Assembly (NCBI RefSeq): GCF_027625475.1
Contig: NZ_CP115174.1
Span: 620,001 to 684,000 of the forward strand
Direction of reading: 5' to 3'
Origin: Sphingomonas abietis
Lineage (GTDB): Bacteria; Pseudomonadota; Alphaproteobacteria; Sphingomonadales; Sphingomonadaceae
DNA: 64,000 nt
Every line of letters begins with the position of its first letter. The stretch's first letter is position 1. The position numbers and the translations under genes were made by a program. The notes below the pieces were generated by a model, which did no database searches, was not told the DNA's origin, and saw only the letters and a program-made list of their open reading frames with translations. Shown here piece after piece: positions 9,392-18,020 of the stretch.

Positions 9392-9468
9392 CGCGGCGGA
9401 CCCTAGACGGTGCGCGCCGGGCGCGACAGCGGGGATTGGCGGCTCAGTCGGCGTTGGCTCTCCCACCG

Positions 9469-9559
9469 GCGTCATGCTGAACTTGTTTCAGGATCCCAGC
9501 TAACCTTGGCTTTTCGCGCCCGGCTGAGGCGGGATGCTGAAACAAGTTCAGCATGACGC
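9469..9559. repeat. REP-like inverted pair (family B)
   Basis: The left arm is GCGTCATGCTGAACTTGTTT, and the right arm is its inverse complement over about 24 bases (both read on into CAGnATCC). The centre of about 35 bases is unrelated. It lies between the stop of the penicillin-binding protein gene and the LplT-like gene, so it would form a hairpin in the latter's 5' untranslated region or in read-through RNA. Confidence 0.75.
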
Positions 9560-9583
9560 AGGAGAGGGTGCGGTCTACCCGCA

Positions 9584-11659
9584 TCACCCGTCGTCATTGC
9601 CCCCGCCGCCATCCCGGCCCCCATGATCGCCATCGTCGCCATGATCGCCGTCCCCCTCGGACGGCGCCGCCGGGGCGTGCGGGGTGGTGCTGACATGGAG
9701 TCCGTCGGTGCCGAGATCGACGCCGAAATCCATGTTGCCGAGCGTGAAGCTGCCATGGGCAAAGGCATCGGGATCGACCGCGGCGGGCAGCTTCTGGCCG
9801 AGCGGATGCGCGCCGGTCGCCTGCACCATGAAGCTGCGCCAGATCCGGGCCGGCAGCCCGCCGCCGGCCATGCCGGGGATCGGCTTGTTGTCGTCGCGGC
9901 CGATCCACACCGCGGTGACGAGGCCGTCTGCGAAGCCGACGAACAGCGCGTCGCGATTGTCCTGCGTGGTGCCGGTCTTGCCGAACACCTGGGTGTCGAG
10001 CGCGGCCGCCTTGGCGGTGCCCTGCTTCACGGTGGCGGAGAGCAGATCGAGCAGTTCGTCATGCTGGCGGCCGGCGAAATGGCTCTGATGATCCCAGAAG
10101 CGATCGATCCAGCCCGGCGGCGGCACCGGCAGGCCGTGGGGCAGCACCGGATAGGCGTTGGCGGCGACCGCGGCATAGGCGCGGGTCAGCTCGAGCAGGG
10201 TCACGCCCGAGGTGCCGAGCGGCAGGCTGGCATCGACGGTGAGCGGGCTGGCGATGCCGAGGTCGCGCGCCGCCCTGGCGACCGCGTCCGGCCCGACCTG
10301 CTGGGTCAGCCGCACGGCAGCGACGTTGCTCGATCGCGCGAACGCCTGGCGCAGCGTGATCATCCCCGCATAATGGCGATCGGCATTGGCGGGAGACCAG
10401 CCGTTGATGGTGATCGGCGCGTCATCGATCTTGCTGTCCGGCGTCATCCCGGCGCGCAGCGCGGCGAGGTAGACGAACAGCTTGAAGGTCGATCCCGGCT
10501 GGCGGCGGGCCTGGGTGGCACGGTTGAAGCCGCCATCCTCATAATGGCTGCCGCCGACCATCGCGACGACCCGGCCATCGGGCTTCATCGCCACGATCGC
10601 GACCTGCGCGCGGTCGCCGACCTGTGCGGCGGCAGCCTCGGCGGCGCGCTGCATGCGGCTGTCCAACGTGGTCTTCACGCTCTGCTCTTCATAGCCCGAT
10701 CCGGCCTGGTCACGCGCGGCGGGCAGGATCCAGTCGGCGAAATAGGAGCCGCCGATCTCGGCCGGCACGGGTCGGAGGTGCAGCCGGGCCGGACCGGTCG
10801 CGCGCGCCTGCTGCGGCGAGAGGAAGCCCGCATCGGCCATCGCGCCCACCACCAGCGCCTGCCGCGCCTGTGCGCCGGCGAGGTTGGTGCTCGGCGCGAG
10901 CTTGGACGGCGCCTTCATCAGCCCGGCGAGCAGCGCCGATTCGCCGATGCTCAGATCCTCGGGCCGCTTGCCGAAATAATGATGGGCGGCGGCGCGCAGC
11001 CCATACACATTGTCGCCGAAATAGACGTTCGAGAGGTAGCGCGAGAGGATCTGGTCCTTGCTCAGCCACGCCTCCAGCCAGAAGGCGACCATCACCTCGC
11101 GGATCTTGCGCCCCGCCGTGCGATCGGCGTTGAGGAAGACCAGCTTGGACAATTGCTGGGTGATCGTGCTGCCGCCCTCCCGCACATGGCCGGCGCGCAG
11201 ATTATGCCAGGCGGCGCGCGCGATGCCGTGCGGATCGATCGCCATATGCTGGTAGAAGCGGCGGTCCTCGATCGCGACGAACGCCTGCCAGACATGCGGG
11301 GGCAGCGCCTTCACGTCGACCGGGCGATCGACGATCGCGCCGCGCCGCGCGAAGATGCGACCGTTCGAATCGAGCAGGGTGATGCTCGGTGGCGCGATCG
11401 GCTGGAGCGACTTGGACAGCGGCGCGGTCACCGCCAGCCACGCCACCGCGAGCATGAACAGCAGCAGCAATGCGGCGATCGCCCAGCGCAGCCGGCGCCA
11501 GCGGAACCAGCGCCAGCGCGACCGGCGCGGGACGGGCGCGACCGGCGGCACGGCGCCGCCACTGCCCATGCCGCCGGCCGGGAGCGGCGCGCCCCTGGGA
11601 TGGTCGCCGAACGGATCGACGATCGGCCTGTCGCCGGACTCCGAATAGGGATCGTGCAT
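9584..11659 (-). CDS. class A penicillin-binding protein (PBP1 family glycosyltransferase/transpeptidase)
   Basis: A bifunctional peptidoglycan synthase of 691 residues, anchored in the inner membrane. A Pro/Arg-rich cytoplasmic tail (1-58) precedes one membrane span (about 59-79). The glycosyltransferase domain has catalytic Glu131 in AIEDRRFYQH and the GGSTITQQL motif (162-170). The transpeptidase domain has the S-x-x-K motif PGSTFK (Ser390/Lys393), SSN (443-445) and KTGT (561-564), so both activities should be intact. The C-terminal tail beyond about residue 660 is Asp/Gly/His-rich low complexity. The start ATG at 11659 is the only one that gives the usual cytoplasmic tail plus anchor. It is monocistronic, with its own promoter region to the right. 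Confidence 0.93.
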   Translation of the reverse strand: MHDPYSESGDRPIVDPFGDHPRGAPLPAGGMGSGGAVPPVAPVPRRSRWRWFRWRRLRWAIAALLLLFMLAVAWLAVTAPLSKSLQPIAPPSITLLDSNGRIFARRGAIVDRPVDVKALPPHVWQAFVAIEDRRFYQHMAIDPHGIARAAWHNLRAGHVREGGSTITQQLSKLVFLNADRTAGRKIREVMVAFWLEAWLSKDQILSRYLSNVYFGDNVYGLRAAAHHYFGKRPEDLSIGESALLAGLMKAPSKLAPSTNLAGAQARQALVVGAMADAGFLSPQQARATGPARLHLRPVPAEIGGSYFADWILPAARDQAGSGYEEQSVKTTLDSRMQRAAEAAAAQVGDRAQVAIVAMKPDGRVVAMVGGSHYEDGGFNRATQARRQPGSTFKLFVYLAALRAGMTPDSKIDDAPITINGWSPANADRHYAGMITLRQAFARSSNVAAVRLTQQVGPDAVARAARDLGIASPLTVDASLPLGTSGVTLLELTRAYAAVAANAYPVLPHGLPVPPPGWIDRFWDHQSHFAGRQHDELLDLLSATVKQGTAKAAALDTQVFGKTGTTQDNRDALFVGFADGLVTAVWIGRDDNKPIPGMAGGGLPARIWRSFMVQATGAHPLGQKLPAAVDPDAFAHGSFTLGNMDFGVDLGTDGLHVSTTPHAPAAPSEGDGDHGDDGDHGGRDGGGGNDDG

Positions 11660-11984
11660 CAGACTGTGTTACTACAATAATACGGATGGATGAACAGCCT
11701 ATATCATAGCTTGGCCGGTTCGTGCCGAGCGCATATCGTGGGTACGGGTGCGGCTATACCCCTACCGCCGATCGACATTCGGCGTTTTCCAACCGACGAG
11801 TCGTGCTTTATCGTATGACGCCATCCCGGACTTGATCCGGGATCCAGCTTTCCTGATCGCCTGAATCTGAAAAAAGGCAGCTGGACCCCGGCTCAAGGCC
11901 GGGGTGACGGCGAGATTTTGGAAAAACAGGGAATGTCGATCGGCCCTCGATCGACGTCGCTCGGGGCGAACGGCGAGACCCGGG
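11660..11984 (-). promoter_or_regulatory. 325-base gap: PBP promoter region and REP-like element
   Basis: On the reverse strand, AT-rich stretches near 11675-11715 contain TATGAT and TATTAT hexamers that could be -10 elements of the penicillin-binding protein gene; no convincing -35 pairs with them. The other half is occupied by the repeat at 11819-11912. I see no further gene. Confidence 0.35.
11819..11912. repeat. REP-like inverted pair (family A, second copy)
   Basis: Left arm CGCCATCCCGGACTTGATCC and inverted right arm CGCCGTCACCCCGGCCTTGA share the core of the element at 7336-7424. Both arms end in a shared ..GGnTCCAGCT flank. The centre is AT-rich (CTGAAAAAA). Confidence 0.72.
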
Positions 11985-12884
11985 TCACGCCGTCTCCCAT
12001 GGCGGCACAGGGCTGAAGGCGGCGGCCATGTGATCGACATAGGCGGTGATCGCGGCCGGCAGCGGCGTCGCGCGGGCGTGGACCGCATAGATGCCGACGT
12101 CGCTCGCGCCCTGCCAGTCGGCCAAGATGCGGCGGAGCGCGCCCGCGGCCAGTTCGGCGCCGACATCCCAGGTCGATCGCAGCGCGACGCCGACTCCGGC
12201 GAGCGCCAGCTCGCGCACCGCCTCGCTGCTGTTGGTGGCGACATGGCTGATGACCTCCACCAATCGCCGAGCGCGTGCGCTCTCCAGCCGCCATGGCGAT
12301 TGGTGGCTTGCGGCGAGCAGCCGGTGGCCGGCGAGCGCGGCAAGCGTGTCCGGCTCGCCATGCTCGGCCAGATAGGCGGGTGCCGCGCACAGGATGCGAT
12401 GGTTGGGCGCGAGCAGGCGCGCGGCGAGGCTCGGCGAGGCCGGGTCGGCGGCGATGCGGATGGCGACGTCGATCCGATCGCCGAGCAGGTCGGAATAGCC
12501 GTCGTCCAGCACCAGTTCGGCGCGCACCGCTGGATATCGGGCGAGGAAGGCCGGCAAAGTCGGCGCGACATGCAATCGCCCGAACGACGTCGGCGCCGAG
12601 ATGCGCAGCAGCCCGGCTGGGCGCTCGGCCCGCCCCGCCACCCGCGCCTCGGCGGCATCGGCGGCGGCGAGGATCGCGCGCACCTCCTCGTGGAAGCCGC
12701 GCCCCGCCTCGGTGGCGGACAGGCGCCGGGTGGTGCGGTGGACCAGCCGCGCGCCGAGCCGCGCCTCCAGCGCCGCCAGCCGCTTGGATGCGGCGGCCGG
12801 CGATAGGCCGAGTTCGCGCCCCGCCGCCGACAGGCTGCCGAGCTCGATCACGCGGACGAAGAGGCGATAGTCGCGGTCCATCAT
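11985..12884 (-). CDS. LysR-family transcriptional regulator
   Basis: A protein of 299 residues. The winged helix-turn-helix occupies about 1-60 ([20 protein letters not shown], then [16 protein letters not shown] and [13 protein letters not shown]). The periplasmic-binding-like effector domain runs from about 88 ([13 protein letters not shown]). It is divergent from malate synthase G with 86 bases between them, the standard LysR layout in which the regulator controls the neighbour and itself. An effector such as glyoxylate or glycolate is inferred from position only. AGGAAACA precedes the ATG; an adjacent second ATG three bases in is an alternative. Confidence 0.92.
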   Translation of the reverse strand: MMDRDYRLFVRVIELGSLSAAGRELGLSPAAASKRLAALEARLGARLVHRTTRRLSATEAGRGFHEEVRAILAAADAAEARVAGRAERPAGLLRISAPTSFGRLHVAPTLPAFLARYPAVRAELVLDDGYSDLLGDRIDVAIRIAADPASPSLAARLLAPNHRILCAAPAYLAEHGEPDTLAALAGHRLLAASHQSPWRLESARARRLVEVISHVATNSSEAVRELALAGVGVALRSTWDVGAELAAGALRRILADWQGASDVGIYAVHARATPLPAAITAYVDHMAAAFSPVPPWETA

Positions 12885-12970
12885 TGTTTCCTGCAGCGAT
12901 CGAATGCTTTTCGTACTTTCCGTCTAATGATCCAATCCTGAATCGCCTATACCGGCCGCAGGAGGACAGC

Positions 12971-15070
12971 ATGACCGACCGCATCGACAAATCCGGCCTC
13001 GCCGTGGCGCCCGCACTGGCCCGCTTCATCGACGACCGGGTGCTGCCCGGCACCGGCATCGCGCCGGAGGCCTTCTGGGCGGGCGCGGCCGGCATCTTCG
13101 CCCGCTTCGCGCCGGAAAATGCGGCGCTGCTCGCCACGCGCGATCATCTGCAGGACATCATCGATGCCTGGCATGTCGAACAGGCCGGCCGGCCTATCGA
13201 CATGGCCGAATATCAGGCCTTCCTGCGCGAGATCGGCTATCTGGTCGACGAGCCCGCGCCGTTCGCGATCGACGTCGATCGCGTCGATGCCGAGGTCGCG
13301 ACGATGGCCGGGCCGCAGCTGGTCGTGCCGATCCTCAACGCCCGCTTCCTGCTCAACGCGGCGAATGCGCGCTGGGGCAGCCTCTACGATGCGCTCTACG
13401 GCACCGATGCGCTGGGTTCGCTGCCGGCTGGCGGGGGCTATGACAAGGCGCGCGGCGCCGAGGTCGTGGCGCGCGCGAAAGCCTTGCTCGACGAGGCGGT
13501 GCCGCTGGCCTCCGGCAGCTGGGCGGATTTCACCGGCGGCGATCCGGCGCTGGCCGATCCGGCGCAGCTGGTCGGCCGCACCGGCGACAATCTGCTGTTC
13601 CGCCACCACGGCCTGCACATCGAGGTCGTGATCGACCCGACCTCGCCGATCGGCCGGGACGATCCCGCCGGCATCGCCGACGTCATCCTCGAATCCGCGC
13701 TGACCACGATCTGCGACCTCGAGGATTCGGTCGCGGCGGTCGATGCCGAGGACAAGGTCGCCGCCTATGCCCATTGGCTCGGCCTGATGAAGGGCGATCT
13801 CGAGGCCAGCTTCCAGAAGGGCGGCGCGACGCTGACCCGCACGCTGGAAGCCGATCGCGCCTACACCGCGCCGGACGGCACCGCCTTCACGCTGCCCGGC
13901 CGCTCGCTGCTGTTCGTCCGCAATGTCGGCCACCTGATGACGACGCCCGCCATCCTGCTGCCTGATGGATCGGAGGCGCCCGAGGGCATCCTCGACGGCA
14001 TCGTCACCTCGCTGATCGCGCTGCATGATCTCGGCGGCAAGAGTCGCTTCGCCAACAGCCGCGCCGGATCGGTCTATATCGTCAAGCCCAAGATGCACGG
14101 GCCGGAGGAGTGCGGCTTCACCGATCGGCTGTTCGATGCGATCGAGGATCTGCTCGCCCTGCCGCGCCACACCATCAAGGTCGGCGTGATGGACGAGGAG
14201 CGCCGAACCTCGGCCAATCTCGCCGCCTGCATCGCGGCGGTGAAGGGGCGTATCGTGTTCATCAACACCGGCTTCCTCGATCGCACTGGCGACGAGATGC
14301 ACACCGCGATGCGGGCCGGCCCGATGATCCGCAAGAGCGAGATGAAGGGGGCGACCTGGATCACCGCCTATGAGAAGCGCAACGTCGCGATCGGGCTGGC
14401 CTGCGGGCTCGCCGGCAAGGCGCAGATCGGCAAGGGCATGTGGGCGGCGCCCGATCGCATGGCGGACATGCTGGAGCAGAAGATCGGCCATCCGAAATCC
14501 GGCGCCACCACCGCCTGGGTGCCCTCGCCGACGGCGGCGACCTTGCACGCGATGCACTATCACGCCGTCGACGTCGCGGCGCGCCAGCGGGCGATCGCCA
14601 GCGATCCGGTGCCCCCGCTCGCCGATCTGCTGACCGTGCCGCTGGCGCATGGCCATAACTGGTTGGCGGACGAGATCGCTGCCGAGCTCGACAATAATGC
14701 GCAGGGCATCCTCGGCTATGTCGTGCGCTGGGTCGATCAGGGCGTCGGCTGCTCGAAGGTGCCCGACATCCACGACATCGGGCTGATGGAGGATCGCGCG
14801 ACGCTGCGCATCTCGTCGCAGCACATGGCCAACTGGATGCTGCACGGCGTCGCCGGCGCCGACGAGGTGGAGGCCGCGCTGGTCCGCATGGCGGCCAAGG
14901 TCGATGGCCAGAATGCCGGCGATCCCGCCTATCGGCCGATGGCCGGCCGCGAGGCCGAGAGCCTCGCCTTCCAGGCGGCGCGCGCGCTGGTGTTCGAGGG
15001 GGTGGAGCAGCCCAATGGCTATACCGAGCCATTGCTCCATCGCTTCCGGCAACGGGTGAAGGCGGGCTGA
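12971..15070 (+). CDS. glcB: malate synthase G
   Basis: Condenses glyoxylate with acetyl-CoA to malate; 699 residues against about 723 in E. coli. TIM-barrel active-site segments are visible: [14 protein letters not shown] (367-380), [13 protein letters not shown] (405-417, with the Glu acting in Mg2+ binding in the family) and [33 protein letters not shown] and the C-terminal [25 protein letters not shown] carry the remaining catalytic region. The ATG at 12971 follows GGAGGACAGC; the frame is open 700 bases further upstream across the regulator gene, which is only a shadow. It is regulated, by inference, by the divergent LysR protein. No isocitrate lyase is in the window, so glyoxylate could come from glycolate or purines. 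Confidence 0.96.
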   Translation: MTDRIDKSGLAVAPALARFIDDRVLPGTGIAPEAFWAGAAGIFARFAPENAALLATRDHLQDIIDAWHVEQAGRPIDMAEYQAFLREIGYLVDEPAPFAIDVDRVDAEVATMAGPQLVVPILNARFLLNAANARWGSLYDALYGTDALGSLPAGGGYDKARGAEVVARAKALLDEAVPLASGSWADFTGGDPALADPAQLVGRTGDNLLFRHHGLHIEVVIDPTSPIGRDDPAGIADVILESALTTICDLEDSVAAVDAEDKVAAYAHWLGLMKGDLEASFQKGGATLTRTLEADRAYTAPDGTAFTLPGRSLLFVRNVGHLMTTPAILLPDGSEAPEGILDGIVTSLIALHDLGGKSRFANSRAGSVYIVKPKMHGPEECGFTDRLFDAIEDLLALPRHTIKVGVMDEERRTSANLAACIAAVKGRIVFINTGFLDRTGDEMHTAMRAGPMIRKSEMKGATWITAYEKRNVAIGLACGLAGKAQIGKGMWAAPDRMADMLEQKIGHPKSGATTAWVPSPTAATLHAMHYHAVDVAARQRAIASDPVPPLADLLTVPLAHGHNWLADEIAAELDNNAQGILGYVVRWVDQGVGCSKVPDIHDIGLMEDRATLRISSQHMANWMLHGVAGADEVEAALVRMAAKVDGQNAGDPAYRPMAGREAESLAFQAARALVFEGVEQPNGYTEPLLHRFRQRVKAG

Positions 15071-15248
15071 GCAGATTATGTGCCCATTTGTTCGTCGCTC
15101 AGGCCTAACGGAGTTCGGGAAACCGCCCGTTCGCTGAACAAGCTCGGGCTGATGCGGGGCGGGAAGGGGGCGCTCGCTCCACCGTTGCGCACGGCGCGTC
15201 CGTCTCTTCTTGTCTGACAAAAGATCCCGACCCGGTTATAGGCACGAC

Positions 15249-16220
15249 ATGACCAAACCCCAGATCCTCATGACCGCCCCGATGAACCCCGCCGTGATCG
15301 ACGCGCTGGATAAGGCCTTTGCGCTTCACCGTCTGTGGGAACAGGACGACAAGCCCGCTTTCCTCGCTGCCGTCGGGCCGGAGATCCGGGGCGTCGCCAC
15401 CAGCACCCTGTTCGGCCGGGTGGACGATACGCTGTTCGCGCAGTTGCCGGCGCTGGAGATCGTGGCGAGCTTCGGGGTCGGCTACGACAATGTCGATGCC
15501 GCCGCTGCCGCCGCACGGGGGGTCGTCGTCACCAACACGCCGGGCGTGCTGGACGAGGAGGTCGCCGATCTGACCCTCGGGCTGCTGCTGGCGACCTTGC
15601 GCCGGATTCCGCAGGCCGATCGGTTCGTGCGCGACGGGCGCTGGGCAAAGGGCAGCTTCCCTTTGTCGCCGACCTTACGCGGCCGGCGCGTCGGCATCGT
15701 CGGACTCGGCAATATCGGCAAGGCGGTGGCGCGCCGGCTCGAGGGGTTCGGCGTCGCGATCGCCTATCATGGCCGCTCGCGGCAGGCCGACATCGGTTAT
15801 GACTTCCACGCCACCCCGGTGGCGCTAGCCGAGGCGTGCGACGTGCTGATCGTGATCGTGCCGGGCGGCGCCGGCACCAGCCATCTGATCGATGCCGACG
15901 TGCTGGCCGCGCTCGGCCCGCAGGGAGTGCTGATCAACGTCGCGCGCGGCAGCGTGGTCGACGAGGCGGCGCTGGTCCAGGCCCTGCAGGCGGGCACGAT
16001 CCTCGCCGCCGGGCTCGACGTGTTCGCGCATGAGCCGCAGGTGCCCGACGCGCTGATCGCGATGCCCAATGTCGTGCTGCTGCCGCATATCGGATCGGCG
16101 TCCGAGCATACGCGCGCGGCGATGGGGCAACTGCTGGTCGACAATCTGGCGGCGTGGTTTGCGGATCGCCGGCCGCTCACGGCGGTGCCGGAAACCCGGC
16201 ATCTGATCGGCCCCGCCTAG
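15249..16220 (+). CDS. D-2-hydroxyacid dehydrogenase (glyoxylate/hydroxypyruvate reductase-like)
   Basis: A protein of 323 residues that reduces glyoxylate, hydroxypyruvate or a related 2-oxoacid with NAD(P)H. The Rossmann motif is GIVGLGNIGKAVARRL (149-164). The catalytic triad is Arg233 (NVARGSVVDE), Glu262 (GLDVFAHEP) and His280 (LLPHIGSAS). SFGVGYDNVD (74-83) is the substrate-domain signature. The residues after the nucleotide-binding strand (HGRSRQ) favour NADPH. It lies 178 bases after malate synthase on the same strand, so both genes would act on glyoxylate; whether they share a transcript is unclear. ATG 15249 was chosen for the domain boundary; its ribosome site is weak. Confidence 0.9.
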   Translation: MTKPQILMTAPMNPAVIDALDKAFALHRLWEQDDKPAFLAAVGPEIRGVATSTLFGRVDDTLFAQLPALEIVASFGVGYDNVDAAAAAARGVVVTNTPGVLDEEVADLTLGLLLATLRRIPQADRFVRDGRWAKGSFPLSPTLRGRRVGIVGLGNIGKAVARRLEGFGVAIAYHGRSRQADIGYDFHATPVALAEACDVLIVIVPGGAGTSHLIDADVLAALGPQGVLINVARGSVVDEAALVQALQAGTILAAGLDVFAHEPQVPDALIAMPNVVLLPHIGSASEHTRAAMGQLLVDNLAAWFADRRPLTAVPETRHLIGPA

Positions 16221-16492
16221 ACACGGCCCGGCACGAATCTGGTAAATGGCACTATTCCGCGGTTTTTCGGGCAAAAACGGGCATTAGACGCTCGTCTCAC
16301 TGCCTATAGACCTCCGTCTAACTGCTTAATTCTTCGGTTCGTCAGCAACTGGCGCAAACGCGCCGAATTTTGCGAAAATGCCGCGCCAATCGTTAACGCG
16401 CAGCGCTAAGTCCTTACGCGTCCATGAAATTCCAGTAACCCGCTGTTAGCCGTGAAGGCCGCCAATACGCCCATCTTTCAGGGGTTTCAGGC
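16221..16492 (+). promoter_or_regulatory. AT-richer leader of the DUF11 operon with tandem dyads
   Basis: These 272 bases are notably lower in GC than the surroundings. They hold two AGAC-N4-GTCT dyads (16286-16297 and 16308-16319) embedded in 19-base direct repeats exactly 22 bases apart (TAGACnnnCGTCTnACTGC). Such spacing places two binding sites on one DNA face. No -10/-35 pair is certain. The last 10 bases before the GTG contain AGGGG as a ribosome site. Confidence 0.5.
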
Positions 16493-17473
16493 GTGTTCAA
16501 CAGGGGCGGAGGGTATCGGGGGACGTGGATCGCGTCGGCAGCTCTGCCGGTCGCGATCCTTTTCGCCGTCCCGGTGACGGCCGCGCCGGCGGAACAGAGC
16601 CGGGCCGCCTCCACCATCGTCAACCGCGCCGAAGCCAGCTTCACGATGGGGGGCGCCGAGCAGACGGCCGGTTCGAACGACGCCACCGTGCAGGTCGCCG
16701 AGGAACTGGGCATCGGCCTCGTGGCCGCGAGCGGCACGATCGCGGTGCGCGCGGGCGTGCTGACGCCGGCCCCGTTCGTGCTGACCAATGCCGGCAACGG
16801 CCAGGAAGCCTTCGTGATCGACGGCAAGATCACCGGCTTCGTCGGCACCGTCACCGGCTTCGCGATCGATGTCGATGGCGATGGCCGCTACGATCCCTCG
16901 GTCGATACCCGGTTCGATGTCGGCGGCGCCACGCCGCAGCTGGCGCCCGGCGCCTCGCTGAAATTGCTGGCGCTGATCCAGAGCAGCGCGCCGCAGCCCG
17001 CCGGCACGCTCGACATCGCCGGCCGCGCCAGCACCGGATCGGGCCGGCCCGGCACGCTGTTCGCCGGGCAGGGCGATGGCGGCGTCGATGCCGTGGTCGG
17101 CCCGACCACCGCGGCCGCCAGCCTGTCGATCCCGCTGGCCCTCGGCGCCGACGCCGTCACCGTCACGCTCGCCAAGTCCCAGCAGGTCGTGGCGCAGGAC
17201 GGCAGCGATCGGCCGACCCACGGCGCGACCATCACCTACACGATCGACGCGCAGATCGCCGGCGCCGGATCGGCGGGCGGCGCGATCGTCGCCGATCCGT
17301 TCCCCGACGGCACCGATTACATCCCCGGCAGCATGACGCTCGACGGCACTGCGCTGTCCGATGCGACCGACGGCGATGCCGGCACGATCACCGCCAGCGG
17401 CGTGCAGATCTCGCTCGGCGATGTCGTCGCGCCGGCGACCAGAATCATCGGCTTCAAGGTGAAGATCCGATGA
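16493..17473 (+). CDS. secreted protein with DUF11-like domains, first gene of surface operon
   Basis: 326 residues from a GTG with AGGGG about nine bases upstream. A Sec signal peptide (about 1-30, ending VPVTAAPA) is followed by a beta-rich N-terminal module with TIVNRAEASF (41-50) and a GG..QTAGSN motif (53-62). A DVDGDGRYDPSVD loop (126-138) resembles a Ca2+-binding DxDxDG site. A C-terminal DUF11-like module (about 222-326) has the pattern HGATITYTIDAQ followed by DPFPDGTDYIPGSMTLDG. DUF11 domains are extracellular Ig-like folds in surface proteins. No enzyme motif is visible. The stop overlaps the possible first ATG of the next gene (ATGA). The same N-terminal module recurs in the genes at 18021 and 19228. 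Confidence 0.75.
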   Translation: MFNRGGGYRGTWIASAALPVAILFAVPVTAAPAEQSRAASTIVNRAEASFTMGGAEQTAGSNDATVQVAEELGIGLVAASGTIAVRAGVLTPAPFVLTNAGNGQEAFVIDGKITGFVGTVTGFAIDVDGDGRYDPSVDTRFDVGGATPQLAPGASLKLLALIQSSAPQPAGTLDIAGRASTGSGRPGTLFAGQGDGGVDAVVGPTTAAASLSIPLALGADAVTVTLAKSQQVVAQDGSDRPTHGATITYTIDAQIAGAGSAGGAIVADPFPDGTDYIPGSMTLDGTALSDATDGDAGTITASGVQISLGDVVAPATRIIGFKVKIR

Positions 17474-17508
17474 CCATTCCCACCACTGCCAAGACGAGGA
17501 GGAAGACC

Positions 17509-17979
17509 ATGATGCTTCGATACGGACTATGCGCGGCGATCGCCGTGGCCACCGCTTTGCCCGCCTTCGCGGCGCCGGTGGAACTCGTGACCAAGGTGCT
17601 GGCCGAACAGCGCACCGCGGCCAAGGACGGCACCACCCAGATCGCGCTGACGCCGGCCGCCCGCGTCACGCCGGGCGATCGGATCGTCTACGAGATCAGC
17701 TATCGCAACACCGGCAGCCAGCCGATCGGCAATTTCGTCGTTTCCAATCCCCTGCCGAAGGATGTCGCCTACATGGCGCCCGCGGCGGGCTCCCCCGCGC
17801 CGGATCTCTCGGTGGATGGTTCCACCTTCGGTCCCCTCGCCACGCTTCGGGTCAAGGGCCCGAAGGGTGATCTCCGCCCTGCCATCGCCACCGACGTCAA
17901 AGCCGTCCGCTGGCGCCTGGCCGAGCCTCTCGCAGCGGGTGGCTCCGGCCAGTTCGCGTTCCGCGCCATGCTGAAGTGA
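17509..17979 (+). CDS. small secreted DUF11-domain protein
   Basis: 156 residues from ATG 17509, preceded by GAGGAGGAA. An in-frame ATG at 17470 overlaps the upstream stop and would add 13 residues before the signal peptide. The strong ribosome site decides for 17509 (or the ATG three bases on). The signal peptide reads MMLRYGLCAAIAVATALPAFA. The mature part is a single DUF11-type fold: VTPGDRIVYEISYRNTGSQP, then NPLPKDVAYMAPAAG and a closing FAFRAMLK strand. It is the smallest member of the five-gene operon and may be a soluble periplasmic or surface-shell subunit. The role is not known. Confidence 0.78.
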   Translation: MMLRYGLCAAIAVATALPAFAAPVELVTKVLAEQRTAAKDGTTQIALTPAARVTPGDRIVYEISYRNTGSQPIGNFVVSNPLPKDVAYMAPAAGSPAPDLSVDGSTFGPLATLRVKGPKGDLRPAIATDVKAVRWRLAEPLAAGGSGQFAFRAMLK

Positions 17980-18020
17980 AGTCCACATTCCACATCTGGA
18001 AGTAAACAGGGGTAATCGTC

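Noticed and set aside
12885..12970. LysR T-N11-A box between the regulator and glcB
   Set aside because: Several T...A pairs at the right spacing occur by chance. CGATCG and CTGCAG palindromes are present, but none stands out as an operator.
15095..15165. A fourth intergenic REP-like element after glcB
   Set aside because: GAACAAGCTCGGGCTGATGC resembles half an arm, but no inverted partner could be found; it could be a decayed remnant.
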